Below are positions 34,318 to 43,633 of a DNA stretch of 64,000 nt, piece after piece. How positions within the stretch are numbered: position 1 is the first letter of the stretch; every line of letters begins with the position of its first letter. The DNA comes from Bizionia sp. (GTDB taxonomy: Bacteria > Bacteroidota > Bacteroidia > Flavobacteriales > Flavobacteriaceae), in assembly GCA_020631395.1 (NCBI GenBank), contig JAHDHI010000019.1:1-64000 (forward strand), in the 5' to 3' direction. The notes below the pieces were generated by a model. The model saw only the letters and a program-made list of their open reading frames with translations. It did not search any database and was not told the DNA's origin. A program made the position numbers and the translations under genes.

Positions 34318-35568
34318 ATGGATGTTCCAATTGAAAAAAAGAAATTTTCAAAATCAAAGATGGCAATGCTAATAGGTAGTATGGCAATAGTGGCTCTCAT
34401 AGTATATGTGACGATAGAAACCACTGGAGGTTCCAAATTAAACGTACAGAAAGAACGTATTGCCATTAATACCGTAACCAAAGATGTATTTCAGGAAAAC
34501 ATTCCTGTAAATGGTATCGTATTGCCAATTACGACCATTTATTTGGATGCTTTGGAAGGAGGGAGAGTGGAAGAGAAGTTCGTGGAAGATGGAGCAATGA
34601 TGAAAAAGGGGGAACCGATTTTGAGATTGTCCAATACCGACTTGGAATTGAGTCTAGTCAACCAAGAAACGTCTGTGTACAATTTGTTGACTCAAATGCA
34701 GATTTCTCAAAATGCCGCGCGCCAAAATACCATTAACAAGTTAAATCAATTCACTGATGTGGAAAATAGTCTCATTGAAGCAAAACGAGTCTACGAGCTA
34801 AATAGGATCTTGTATGAGAAAGACGCCATTGGACGTCAAGATTACGAGTCCTCCATGAACAATTACAATTATCAAAAGCAGCGCATGCAATTGGCCAAGG
34901 AGGTTTTAAGACAAGATTCAACATCTACCAAACAAGAAGTAGGCCAAGCAAAGAGTTCGTATGCTAGAACACAAAGCGCTTTGGAATTAATGAGAAGGAA
35001 AGTAGGCGATTTGGTAGTTCGTGCTCCAATAGATGGACAGTTAACTGCTTTGGATGCCGAAATTGGCCAATCTAAGAACAAGGGAGAACGTTTGGGGCAA
35101 ATAGACGTATTAAGTGGATACAAAGTACGTGTGGACATAGATGAGCATTATATATCTAGAATTTACAATGGGCAAAAAGGCATTGTAAAGATAAATGGTG
35201 AAACCTATGCTTTAATTATCAAAAAGGTATTCACACAAGTCAACAACGGGCGTTTTCAAGTAGACATGCAGTTTGAAGGAAAAGTGCCAGAGGGCATTCG
35301 TCGAGGGCAAAACCTACAAATCAAAGTTGCATTGAGTGCTGAAAAGGAAGCTTTCTTGATAAAGAAGGGTGGTTTTTTTCAAAAAACAGGAGGGAACTGG
35401 ATCTTCAAGGTGAGTGAAGATGGTAACACGGCCTACAAGGTAAACATACGCCTAGGAAGCCAAAACACGGAATATTATGAAGTTCTGGAAGGGTTGAATA
35501 CTGGAGACGAGGTCATCACATCCAGTTATGATAGCTATGGGGATACAGAAGAATTAATACTAAAATAA
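34318..35568 (+). CDS. ABC-export periplasmic adaptor (MacA/HlyD-like)
   Basis: This 416-residue adaptor has one N-terminal membrane anchor (about residues 14-32, MAMLIGSMAIVALIVYV). The first half of the lipoyl-like domain (EGGRVEEKFVEDGAMMKKGEPI) is given here by its ends GGRVEEKF and KKGEP. A long helical hairpin (~110-220) and a return strand (VRAPIDGQLTALDAEIG) follow, then the beta-barrel. MacA-type proteins link an inner-membrane ABC transporter to TolC. It opens the export operon, directly downstream of the sigma-54-like promoter, and is followed 26 bases later by the ATPase gene. Confidence 0.9.
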   Translation: MDVPIEKKKFSKSKMAMLIGSMAIVALIVYVTIETTGGSKLNVQKERIAINTVTKDVFQENIPVNGIVLPITTIYLDALEGGRVEEKFVEDGAMMKKGEPILRLSNTDLELSLVNQETSVYNLLTQMQISQNAARQNTINKLNQFTDVENSLIEAKRVYELNRILYEKDAIGRQDYESSMNNYNYQKQRMQLAKEVLRQDSTSTKQEVGQAKSSYARTQSALELMRRKVGDLVVRAPIDGQLTALDAEIGQSKNKGERLGQIDVLSGYKVRVDIDEHYISRIYNGQKGIVKINGETYALIIKKVFTQVNNGRFQVDMQFEGKVPEGIRRGQNLQIKVALSAEKEAFLIKKGGFFQKTGGNWIFKVSEDGNTAYKVNIRLGSQNTEYYEVLEGLNTGDEVITSSYDSYGDTEELILK

Positions 35569-35594
35569 AAACAATCAATTAAAAGAACGATCAA

Positions 35595-36272
35595 ATGATA
35601 CAGATTACAGATTTAGAGAAGTTTTATAAAACTGAAGAAGTGCAAACAATAGCTTTGAACAAGTTGTCTTTCAAGGTGAAAGAAGGAGAATTCGTAGCCA
35701 TAATGGGGCCTTCAGGCTGTGGTAAGTCCACATTGTTGAACATTTTGGGGTTATTGGATGATCCCGATGGAGGAAGTTTCAAGTTCAATGGAGAAGAAGT
35801 AGCAGGATACAATGAACGTAAGCGTTCGGACTTGCGTAAGCACAATGTGGGATTTGTTTTTCAAAGTTTCAATTTAATTGATGAATTGACGGTTTTCGAA
35901 AATGTGGAATTACCGTTGATCTATACAGGAGTCAAGCCAGCTGAAAGAAAACAAAGGGTGGAACAAGTATTGGAAAAAATGCAAATAATGCACAGGCGCA
36001 ATCATTTTCCGCAACAATTGTCCGGAGGTCAACAGCAAAGGGTGGCTGTGGCTAGGGCAGTGGTAAACAATCCAAAACTGATCTTGGCAGATGAGCCAAC
36101 TGGAAACTTGGACAGTACCAATGGTAATGAAGTTATGGACTTGCTCATAGAGTTAAACGAAGCTGGTACCACCATAATCATGGTAACGCACAGCGAACAC
36201 GATGCAAAGTACAGTCATCGCATCATTCGCATGTTGGATGGACAGAAGGTAACCGAAAACATTTTGATGTAA
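35595..36272 (+). CDS. ABC transporter ATP-binding protein (MacB/LolD type)
   Basis: This 225-residue ATPase has Walker A GPSGCGKST (about 38-46), the Q-loop in FVFQSFNLIDELTVFEN, signature LSGGQQQRVAVARA, Walker B LILADEPTGNLD and the switch His in MVTHSEHDAKYS. Length and sequence fit the free-standing ATPases that pair with FtsX/MacB permeases. In E. coli MacB both are fused; here five separate permease genes follow, and this subunit presumably energises several of them. Confidence 0.94.
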   Translation: MIQITDLEKFYKTEEVQTIALNKLSFKVKEGEFVAIMGPSGCGKSTLLNILGLLDDPDGGSFKFNGEEVAGYNERKRSDLRKHNVGFVFQSFNLIDELTVFENVELPLIYTGVKPAERKQRVEQVLEKMQIMHRRNHFPQQLSGGQQQRVAVARAVVNNPKLILADEPTGNLDSTNGNEVMDLLIELNEAGTTIIMVTHSEHDAKYSHRIIRMLDGQKVTENILM

Positions 36273-36289
36273 TCTTTCGAAACATCATC

Positions 36290-36312
36290 AATCAATCAAT
36301 CAAAACGAACAG
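36290..36312 (+). repeat. conserved permease leader, copy 1
   Basis: AATCAATC repeats followed by AAAACGAACAG lie 15 bases before the first permease ATG. The same leader occurs before the other permease genes (see copies at 38705, 41141, 43612 and 46245). Confidence 0.7.
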
Positions 36313-36327
36313 GAAACATAGAAGGTA

Positions 36328-38706
36328 ATGATTAAAAATCACATTAAAATATCTCTTCGAAATTTGTTTAAAAACAAACTGCTTTCGACACTCAACCTCT
36401 TGGGGTTAAGCATAGGAATCGGTAGTGTATTAACCTTGGTTTTTTCAATATATGCTTATTATACTGCAAATTCCAATATTGAGAATCAAGAAAACATCTA
36501 TTATCTAAAAACTACAACCACTGTAGGAGATACTTACAGACAAACTCCATATCCGTTACTTAAAGAAATCATTGAATCATCTCCAGAAGTTATTGCGGGG
36601 ACTCACATGCAGAACTGGAACCAACCCTGGTTGGAATATGATGAATCGGAGTTTCAAGAGCGCACGAGTTATGTAGAACCTGAATTTTTTAAAGTTTTTT
36701 CCTTGCCATTAAAATATGGTAACCCAGAGACCGCTTTAAAAAATAAACACTCCATAGTATTGACTAATAATGTTAGTCAAAGAATATTTGGAGAAAAGAA
36801 CCCTATAGGTAAAACCCTAAAGGTAAACGACAGCTTGAACTTGAATGTTACTGGAGTTCTAGAACCCATAAGCCCCTATTCTACATTTCGATTGGGTGTT
36901 TTAATGCCAACGGACTTGTTAGAGGATAACCCCAATTTTTCAGCTCGTGCCAATTGGAGCGACAGTTCTACTCTTAATTATTTAAGACTGATGCCTACTG
37001 CAAATATTATACAATTTGAAAAGAGGATAGACGAATTAGTTAAGAAAAATTATGCAGACCCTGAACTAATTGCATCTGTAAAGCTAATGCCATTTGCCGG
37101 CATGAGAACGGATTCTATTCCTGTGGTGGATGTTATTATTAGTGGATGCATTGGAGCATCAGTTTTCGTATTGCTTATCGTACTTATCAATCTACTTAAT
37201 TTAAATGCTTCTACAATGTATCGCCGTACTAAAACAATAGCAGTGCGTAAAATATTAGGGGGTAGTAAGAAACATATAATTGTGCAGTTTTGTGTTGAGA
37301 ATGGTATTTTGGTATTTGCATCTATCTCCATTTCAGTAATGTTGTTTTTAGGTTTTCTATTGCCAAAAATGAACGATATATTCGGTGCTGATTTTGGAAA
37401 GATCTCCTTTAATGTGGTAAATGATTACCCAGTAATTGTTTTTGCATTAGGACTATTGGTTACTTTGGTAGTAGGGATGCTTCCTACCCTGCGGTTTATT
37501 TCGGTGCCAATATCTATAGGGATTAAGGGGAAGATCGATGCTTTTAAAAGTAATTTCCTAGTTCGCAATTCCTTTATCGTTCTACAGTTCACTATAGCTG
37601 TTTTCTTCATCTGCGTTGCCATTATATTGCACAACCAAGTTGGCTTTATGAAAAATGCTCCCTTAGGTTTCGAGAAGGAAAATGTTATTGTAGGAACTAT
37701 CGATTTGGAATTTAAAAATGAAGTGTTGGCTTCATCGAAATTGAATACCTTATTGGATAAATTAGATTCAAATCCGTATGTGAAAAGTTATGCGGTAAGT
37801 GAAGCAATTCCTTCCGCTTATAAATTTAACTACACGCAGTTTTATGATCCAAAAACAGATACAGAGTTGCGCACCAGGTATGCATATACGGGTGATGATT
37901 ATCTAAAAACTCTAGAAATTCCATTGATGATGGGAAGAGGTTTTGATAAAAACCTAGATCAAGTAGATAATAACCCTGTAATAATTAACAGAACAGCTTT
38001 GAACGTTTTAGGATGGGAATCCATTGAAGGAAAACGATTAAAAGGAAAAAACAGTACTGGTTCAGGTTACCCAATTGTTGGTGTAATGGAAGATTTCCAT
38101 TATCAAGATATGCAAAATTCGATAGAACCTTTAATTCATTTTTACAGTGGTAAAGAAGAGGTGACATCTCAGCGTTTTCTTTCGGTGAAGGTTATAAAAG
38201 GAGAGGAGAAAAGTGTTCAAGAATTTATTGCCGGTGAATTTGGTAATATAGCGTCCAGAAGAGAATATGAGCAAAGTTTTTTGACTGATAAAGTTAGTGC
38301 CCAATACCAATTGATTGATGGCATGTTGAAAACGGTAAATGTGGTAGCCTTATTAACCATCTTTATTTCGTGTTTGGGAATGTTTGGCCTTATATCCTTT
38401 ATGGCAAAGAGACGCATAAAGGAAATAGGGATAAGAAAGGTTTTGGGAGCGGGTGTTGTAAAAATAATCGTATTGCTATCTAAAGATTACATTCTACTTG
38501 TAGGTATAGCTGCTATTATAGCCTTCCCCGTAGCTTGGTATTTCATGAACGCTTGGTTGATGGATTTTGCTTATAAAATAGACCTTCAATGGTGGATGTT
38601 TGCACTAAGCGGATTAATCGCACTGCTCATAACGTCTTTTACAGTAGGAATCCAAGCGGTAAAATCTGCGACCGTCAATCCAACGAAAAGTTTGAAGACA
38701 GAATAA
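36328..38706 (+). CDS. FtsX/MacB-type ABC permease 1
   Basis: This 792-residue permease has an N-terminal segment at ~20-42 (NLLGLSIGIGSVLTLVFSIY) and a MacB-type periplasmic domain. A three-segment FtsX core follows (~270-400), then another hydrophobic helix near 415-440, a second periplasmic domain and a closing three-segment FtsX core ending NPTKSLKTE. Motifs such as AVRKILGGSKKHII and EIGIRKVLGAGVVKI contact the ATPase. Members export peptides, lipoproteins or drugs, or transmit force. Codon choice is noticeably more AT-rich (many TTA codons) than in permeases 2, 3 and 5. Confidence 0.9.
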   Translation: MIKNHIKISLRNLFKNKLLSTLNLLGLSIGIGSVLTLVFSIYAYYTANSNIENQENIYYLKTTTTVGDTYRQTPYPLLKEIIESSPEVIAGTHMQNWNQPWLEYDESEFQERTSYVEPEFFKVFSLPLKYGNPETALKNKHSIVLTNNVSQRIFGEKNPIGKTLKVNDSLNLNVTGVLEPISPYSTFRLGVLMPTDLLEDNPNFSARANWSDSSTLNYLRLMPTANIIQFEKRIDELVKKNYADPELIASVKLMPFAGMRTDSIPVVDVIISGCIGASVFVLLIVLINLLNLNASTMYRRTKTIAVRKILGGSKKHIIVQFCVENGILVFASISISVMLFLGFLLPKMNDIFGADFGKISFNVVNDYPVIVFALGLLVTLVVGMLPTLRFISVPISIGIKGKIDAFKSNFLVRNSFIVLQFTIAVFFICVAIILHNQVGFMKNAPLGFEKENVIVGTIDLEFKNEVLASSKLNTLLDKLDSNPYVKSYAVSEAIPSAYKFNYTQFYDPKTDTELRTRYAYTGDDYLKTLEIPLMMGRGFDKNLDQVDNNPVIINRTALNVLGWESIEGKRLKGKNSTGSGYPIVGVMEDFHYQDMQNSIEPLIHFYSGKEEVTSQRFLSVKVIKGEEKSVQEFIAGEFGNIASRREYEQSFLTDKVSAQYQLIDGMLKTVNVVALLTIFISCLGMFGLISFMAKRRIKEIGIRKVLGAGVVKIIVLLSKDYILLVGIAAIIAFPVAWYFMNAWLMDFAYKIDLQWWMFALSGLIALLITSFTVGIQAVKSATVNPTKSLKTE

Positions 38707-38724
38707 ATAAATCAAAACAAACAG
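38705..38724 (+). repeat. conserved permease leader, copy 2 (diverged)
   Basis: AATAAATCAAAACAAACAG resembles the other leaders with a few changes, 14 bases before the ATG of permease 2. Confidence 0.5.
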
Positions 38725-38737
38725 TAAATCAACCGTC

Positions 38738-41137
38738 ATGCTTAAAAATTATATGAAAATAGCATTCAGAAACCTCCTTAAGAACAAGGTGTATTCCTTT
38801 ATAAACATTTTCGGTTTGTCTATGGGGATGGCCGTAACCATTATGATAGGGCTATGGATAGCAGATGAATTGAGTTTCGATGGTTATTTCGAAAACAAGT
38901 CACATATTGCACAAGTGTTCCAGAGTCAAGAATTCAATGGTGAAATTGGTACTGGTCCGGCAATACCTAGACCTTTGGAATTTGAGCTTAGAGGAAACCA
39001 CAATGATAACTTTAAACAAATCATAATGTCATCTTGGTTAAATCCAAGATATCTCAAACATGGTGAAAAAAGCATATCCAGATCAGGCCAGTACATGCAA
39101 GAAGGTGCTCCAGACATGTTGAACCTGAAAATAATCAAAGGCGAAAAAAATGGATTGAAGGAAAAAAATTCGATCATGCTTTCCCAATCCGCGGCAAAAA
39201 CGCTATTTGCTTCTGAGGATCCAATAGGCAAGGTCATTCGAGTAAACAACGCATATGACATGCTGGTTACTTCCATATATGAGGACATACCGACAAACAA
39301 CACCTTTAATGATTTGAAATACATCATGCCATGGAAGCATTACGTTACTACTCGAGAATGGATTCAGAATGCGGCAGATTCTTGGGGTAACAATTCGTTT
39401 CAGTTGTATGTTCAAATCAATGAGAATACATCTATGGAAACCGTGACTTCAAAAATTAAGGACATCAAGAAAAACATTGGAGACGATACGGCGGAGTTCA
39501 ATCCGAAATTGTTTCTATTGCCTATGAAGGATTGGCATTTACGTTCCAGTTTCGAAAATGGAGTTCAAACTGGAGGCCGCATAGAAAACGTTTGGATGTT
39601 CGGTATCATCGGAGTATTCGTATTGCTTCTCGCATGCATAAACTTCGTGAACCTCAGCACGGCACGCTCCGAGAAGAGAGCAACGGAAGTAGGGATAAGA
39701 AAGTCCATTGGATCCAAGCGAAGTCAACTCATCCTTCAATTTCTGAGTGAATCGTTTCTTGTGGTGATTTTTTCATTTGTCCTTGGAATTGGTATGGTAT
39801 TGTTGTTTTTGAATGGGTTCAACGACCTAGCAAGCAAGGCCATCGTATTTCCTTGGTTCAGTTTGAAGTTTTGGCTAATTTCTTTGCTGTTTATTTTTCT
39901 AACGGCATTTCTGTCGGGGAGTTATCCGGCATTGTACTTGTCTTCATTCAATCCCGTTGCAGTATTGAAGGGGACTTTTAAAGCGGGGCGTTTTTCTGCT
40001 CTCCCCAGAAAGATATTGGTAGTGACTCAATTTACGGTTTCCATAGCACTCATCATAGGTACGTTGGTGGTCATGAGTCAGATACAACATAGCAAGGATC
40101 GCCCCATTGGATATGATAAAGAAGGCTTGATACAAATTCCAGCAATGAGCACGGAATTTCTTGGAAAGGCAGATTTGATGAGGGATCAATTCATTGCTTC
40201 CGGAGCAGTTAAGGAAATGTCAACCTCCAGCAGTCCGACTACGGCCGTATGGTCGAACAGGACTGGGTATACGTGGGATGGTAAACCAGAGGGCTTTCAA
40301 GAGGATTTGGCACATACCTCGGTTTCCTACGAGTTTGTTGAAACCCTTGGTTTGGAAATAATCGAAGGACGTGGCTTCTCTCGTGAGTTTGCCACGGATT
40401 CGACCGCAGTCATTCTCAATGAGACAGCAGTAAAGTATATGGGAATAAAAGACCCCATTGGAAGATACATAAGGGATTCGGATACCGAAAACCCGAACGA
40501 TCCCATGAAAATAATTGGAGTAGTAAAGGATCTGATAGTGCAATCCCCTTATGACGACGTAAAGCAGGCAATGTATGTTTTCGACAATGCTGGAAATGCC
40601 AGTTACTTCAATCTTCGGTTGAATCCAGATCAAAGCGTTGGTGCGAGTTTGGCATCGATAGAAAAGACATTCAAGGCCAATTTTTCCCACCTGCCTTTCG
40701 ATTATCAATTCATAGATCAAGAATATGCAGAGAAATTCGCATCGGAAGAGCGAATAGCCAGTCTTGCCAAGGTATTTACCATTCTTGCCATATTCATTTG
40801 TTGTTTGGGGCTTTTCGGATTGGCATCCTTTGTGGCAGAACAAAGAACCAAGGAAATAGGGATAAGAAAGATTTTGGGGGCTTCGGCAAGCCACTTGTGG
40901 GCCTTGCTTTCCAAAGACTTTGTGACGCTTATCGTTATTTCACTGTTGGTAGCATCTCCAGTGGCCTATTATGCAATGAGTCAATGGTTGCAAAAATTCA
41001 CCTATAGAACAGATGTATCTTGGAGTATTTTCTTAATTGCCGGTTTAGGTGCGCTCATCATTACGATAATAACAATTAGTCTACAAGCCATAAGGACGGT
41101 AACAGCAAACCCGGCAGATTCATTGAGAACGGAATAA
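38738..41137 (+). CDS. FtsX/MacB-type ABC permease 2
   Basis: This 799-residue paralog has the same two-half layout: an N-terminal segment (SFINIFGLSMGMAVTIMIGL), a periplasmic domain, the first core with CINFVNLSTARSEKRATEVG and IRKSIGSKRSQLI, a second periplasmic domain and a closing core with LGLFGLASFVAEQRTKEIGI and IRKILGASASHLW, ending NPADSLRTE. It follows permease 1 by 31 bases. It may pair with a sister permease to form a heterodimer around the shared ATPase, an arrangement inferred from the array and not shown by the sequence. Confidence 0.9.
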   Translation: MLKNYMKIAFRNLLKNKVYSFINIFGLSMGMAVTIMIGLWIADELSFDGYFENKSHIAQVFQSQEFNGEIGTGPAIPRPLEFELRGNHNDNFKQIIMSSWLNPRYLKHGEKSISRSGQYMQEGAPDMLNLKIIKGEKNGLKEKNSIMLSQSAAKTLFASEDPIGKVIRVNNAYDMLVTSIYEDIPTNNTFNDLKYIMPWKHYVTTREWIQNAADSWGNNSFQLYVQINENTSMETVTSKIKDIKKNIGDDTAEFNPKLFLLPMKDWHLRSSFENGVQTGGRIENVWMFGIIGVFVLLLACINFVNLSTARSEKRATEVGIRKSIGSKRSQLILQFLSESFLVVIFSFVLGIGMVLLFLNGFNDLASKAIVFPWFSLKFWLISLLFIFLTAFLSGSYPALYLSSFNPVAVLKGTFKAGRFSALPRKILVVTQFTVSIALIIGTLVVMSQIQHSKDRPIGYDKEGLIQIPAMSTEFLGKADLMRDQFIASGAVKEMSTSSSPTTAVWSNRTGYTWDGKPEGFQEDLAHTSVSYEFVETLGLEIIEGRGFSREFATDSTAVILNETAVKYMGIKDPIGRYIRDSDTENPNDPMKIIGVVKDLIVQSPYDDVKQAMYVFDNAGNASYFNLRLNPDQSVGASLASIEKTFKANFSHLPFDYQFIDQEYAEKFASEERIASLAKVFTILAIFICCLGLFGLASFVAEQRTKEIGIRKILGASASHLWALLSKDFVTLIVISLLVASPVAYYAMSQWLQKFTYRTDVSWSIFLIAGLGALIITIITISLQAIRTVTANPADSLRTE

Positions 41138-41140
41138 CAC

Positions 41141-41161
41141 AATCAATCAAAAAACGAACAG
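41141..41161 (+). repeat. conserved permease leader, copy 3
   Basis: AATCAATC-A5-ACGAACAG directly precedes the start of permease 3 with only 2 bases to the ATG. Confidence 0.75.
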
Positions 41162-41163
41162 TC

Positions 41164-43608
41164 ATGATTAGAAACTATTTTAAAATTGCTTGGAGGAACT
41201 TGGCAAAGCACAAAGTGTTTTCGATGATAAATGTCATTGGACTCACCATTGGTTTGAGTGCCTCGTTTGTAATAGGGTTAATGATATATCACGATGCCAC
41301 CTTCGATACTTTTCACAAAGACGCAGATCGTATCCATAGGCTAGTTTCTGATTTTGAAACGAATGAAGGTGGTTTTCACAATTCGGGAGTAACACTGGCA
41401 TTGAAGGATGCCATTGCCGATAATTCCAATTTCGAATTGGTAAGTGACTTTTACATCGAGAGACCGATGAAGGTTGAAAACAAAGCATTGGGATTGGAAT
41501 TTAAATTACCAAATTTTGTCATATTCACGGATGACGACTATTTCAAATTGTTTGATTACAAGTTTTTGGCGGGAGACAAACAAAAGGGACTGTCCAACCC
41601 CAACAACGTTATTTTGACGGATGAGCGTGCAGCAGATTATTTTCCAAAGATGACACCTTCGGAGATTATAGGCAAGACATTGGTGTACAATGATTCAATT
41701 AACGTTACCGTTACTGGCATTGTCGAAAATTTCAAGGGAAGAACAGATTTTGTCTTTCAAGAATTTCTTTCTTCTCCAACAATTTTGCAAACGCGACTTA
41801 AGGATAATTTCATTGAAAAGAATTGGAACAATACCAATTCGAACTCGCAACTTTTTGTGAAGCTGAGTCAAGTTGCAGATAAAGTAGCCATACAAAAACG
41901 TCTTGATGATTTGGCAAAAGAACACCGTGATGAAGACTCAAAGAAGTTTGGAGACGAAAGGTTGTTTAAGTTACAGCCTTTAAATGACATTCATTTCAAT
42001 GGCGATTATGGTATTTATGATTGGACCAAAGGGCAAGCAAGCAAAACACTTTTAGCCAACTTGGCATTGATTGCGTTATTCCTTTTGTTGTTGGGTTGCA
42101 TTAATTTCATCAATTTGAATACGGCGCAAGCTACCCAACGCGCCAAAGAAATTGGCATTCGTAAAACTCTGGGAAGTTCCCGAAAGCAGCTCATAGGGCA
42201 GTTTATGGGAGAAACATTCTTATTGGTTCTTTTTTCGGCATTGCTGTCTCTATTGCTTTCAAGGTGGTTGATTGTCGTCTTCTCCGATTTTGTCCCAGAT
42301 GGTTTGAGTTTCGAGCTTTTCAAAACGCCGATAATAGTTGTTGGGGTGATAATTCTTCTTTTGGTGGTCACCTTCATGTCTGGATTGTATCCTGCCTTGG
42401 TTTTGTCACGACTCAATGCCGTATCGGTATTGAAAAACAATTTGGCAATTGGTGAAGGTAAGGTCAAGATGAGAAAGTTTCTTACGATTTTTCAGTTTTC
42501 GATAGCACAAGTATTCATAATGGCGACTTTGTTGGTTGGCAAGCAAATCAACTTCTTGTTAAGCAAGGATATGGGGTTCGAAACGGAGTCTATAGTATCC
42601 ATATTTAGTCCTGTAAGCGATAGTGATGTTTCCAAAAAAAAGGTCTATGCCGAATTGTTGAGAGCAATGCCAGAGATTGAAAAGGTAAGCCTAGGGGCAG
42701 CTCCACCTGCATCCTTGTCAACCAGTTCTTCAAATGTAACTTATATGAATGATGGAAAAGAAGTCCATTCGGAGCTGCAATTCATATACGGGGATGTCAA
42801 TTATGTTGATGTATTCGGACTGAACTTGCTGGCTGGTCGCATCCAAAGAAACGACACGGTAAGGGAATTGGTCATCAATGAGACATATAGGAAGCTACTA
42901 GGTTTGAAAACACCTCAAGAAGCCATAGGGAAAACCATTTTTTATGGAGATGAAAGTGTTTCGATAGTTGGTGTGATGTCGGATTTCAATCAGCGTTCAT
43001 TGAAATCGAGCATAAAACCAATGGCTTTGAAGGGGGATTGGAATCAATCGAAATACACGCAATTCAACAGGGTTCACATTGCCATCCAGAATCAAAACAT
43101 CAACAACTTGGATGAGACTATGGCTAAGATCGAAGATGCATTCAAGTTCGTCTATCCTGGAGAGGAATTCAGATCCAATTTCTTTGACGAGGCGATTCAA
43201 CGTTTCTACGACAGGGAGCTAAAAGTCTCCAAACTGTTGAATTGGGCAACTGGTCTATCCATTTTGATAAGTTGCTTGGGGCTATTGGGATTGGTCATCT
43301 ATACCACGGAACGTAGAGTGAAGGAAATAGGAGTACGTAAGGTCTTAGGGGCAACATTGCTTCAAATAAACACATTGTTATGCAAAGAGTTCATAGTCTT
43401 GGTAGTAATTGCCTTTGTCATCGCTTCACCCATAGCCTGGTATGGAATTAATGGGTGGCTACAAGATTTTGCCTATAAAACGAGCATTGGGATATGGGTA
43501 TTCCTGCTAAGTGGATTTGGAATGGTTTTCTTCGCCGTATTGGTAATGAGCATAAAAACACTTCAAGCTGCAAATGCAAACCCAACAAAAAGTTTGAAAA
43601 CTGAATAA
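41164..43608 (+). CDS. FtsX/MacB-type ABC permease 3
   Basis: This is an 814-residue paralog. The first segment is MINVIGLTIGLSASFVIGL. Core 1 has CINFINLNTAQATQRAKEIG with IRKTLGSSRKQLIGQF. Core 2 has LGLLGLVIYTTERRVKEIGV with RKVLGATLLQINTLL, and the end is NPTKSLKTE. The periplasmic domains are the least similar among the five, as expected if each permease has its own cargo or partner. It lies 26 bases after permease 2 in the same operon. Confidence 0.9.
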   Translation: MIRNYFKIAWRNLAKHKVFSMINVIGLTIGLSASFVIGLMIYHDATFDTFHKDADRIHRLVSDFETNEGGFHNSGVTLALKDAIADNSNFELVSDFYIERPMKVENKALGLEFKLPNFVIFTDDDYFKLFDYKFLAGDKQKGLSNPNNVILTDERAADYFPKMTPSEIIGKTLVYNDSINVTVTGIVENFKGRTDFVFQEFLSSPTILQTRLKDNFIEKNWNNTNSNSQLFVKLSQVADKVAIQKRLDDLAKEHRDEDSKKFGDERLFKLQPLNDIHFNGDYGIYDWTKGQASKTLLANLALIALFLLLLGCINFINLNTAQATQRAKEIGIRKTLGSSRKQLIGQFMGETFLLVLFSALLSLLLSRWLIVVFSDFVPDGLSFELFKTPIIVVGVIILLLVVTFMSGLYPALVLSRLNAVSVLKNNLAIGEGKVKMRKFLTIFQFSIAQVFIMATLLVGKQINFLLSKDMGFETESIVSIFSPVSDSDVSKKKVYAELLRAMPEIEKVSLGAAPPASLSTSSSNVTYMNDGKEVHSELQFIYGDVNYVDVFGLNLLAGRIQRNDTVRELVINETYRKLLGLKTPQEAIGKTIFYGDESVSIVGVMSDFNQRSLKSSIKPMALKGDWNQSKYTQFNRVHIAIQNQNINNLDETMAKIEDAFKFVYPGEEFRSNFFDEAIQRFYDRELKVSKLLNWATGLSILISCLGLLGLVIYTTERRVKEIGVRKVLGATLLQINTLLCKEFIVLVVIAFVIASPIAWYGINGWLQDFAYKTSIGIWVFLLSGFGMVFFAVLVMSIKTLQAANANPTKSLKTE

Positions 43609-43611
43609 TGC

Positions 43612-43631
43612 AATCAATCAAAAACGAACAG
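43612..43631 (+). repeat. conserved permease leader, copy 4
   Basis: AATCAATCAAAAACGAACAG stands 2 bases before the ATG of permease 4; it is the shortest and cleanest copy. Confidence 0.8.
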
Positions 43632-43633
43632 CC

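Noticed and set aside
36290-36312. tandem CAAT repeats as a CRISPR or phase-variable tract
   Set aside because: Only 3-4 units outside the coding frame and no spacers; it is explained better as part of the shared permease leader.
40220-40894. 224-residue minus-strand open frame inside permease 2
   Set aside because: Antisense shadow of a strongly conserved coding region; no signal, motif or start context.
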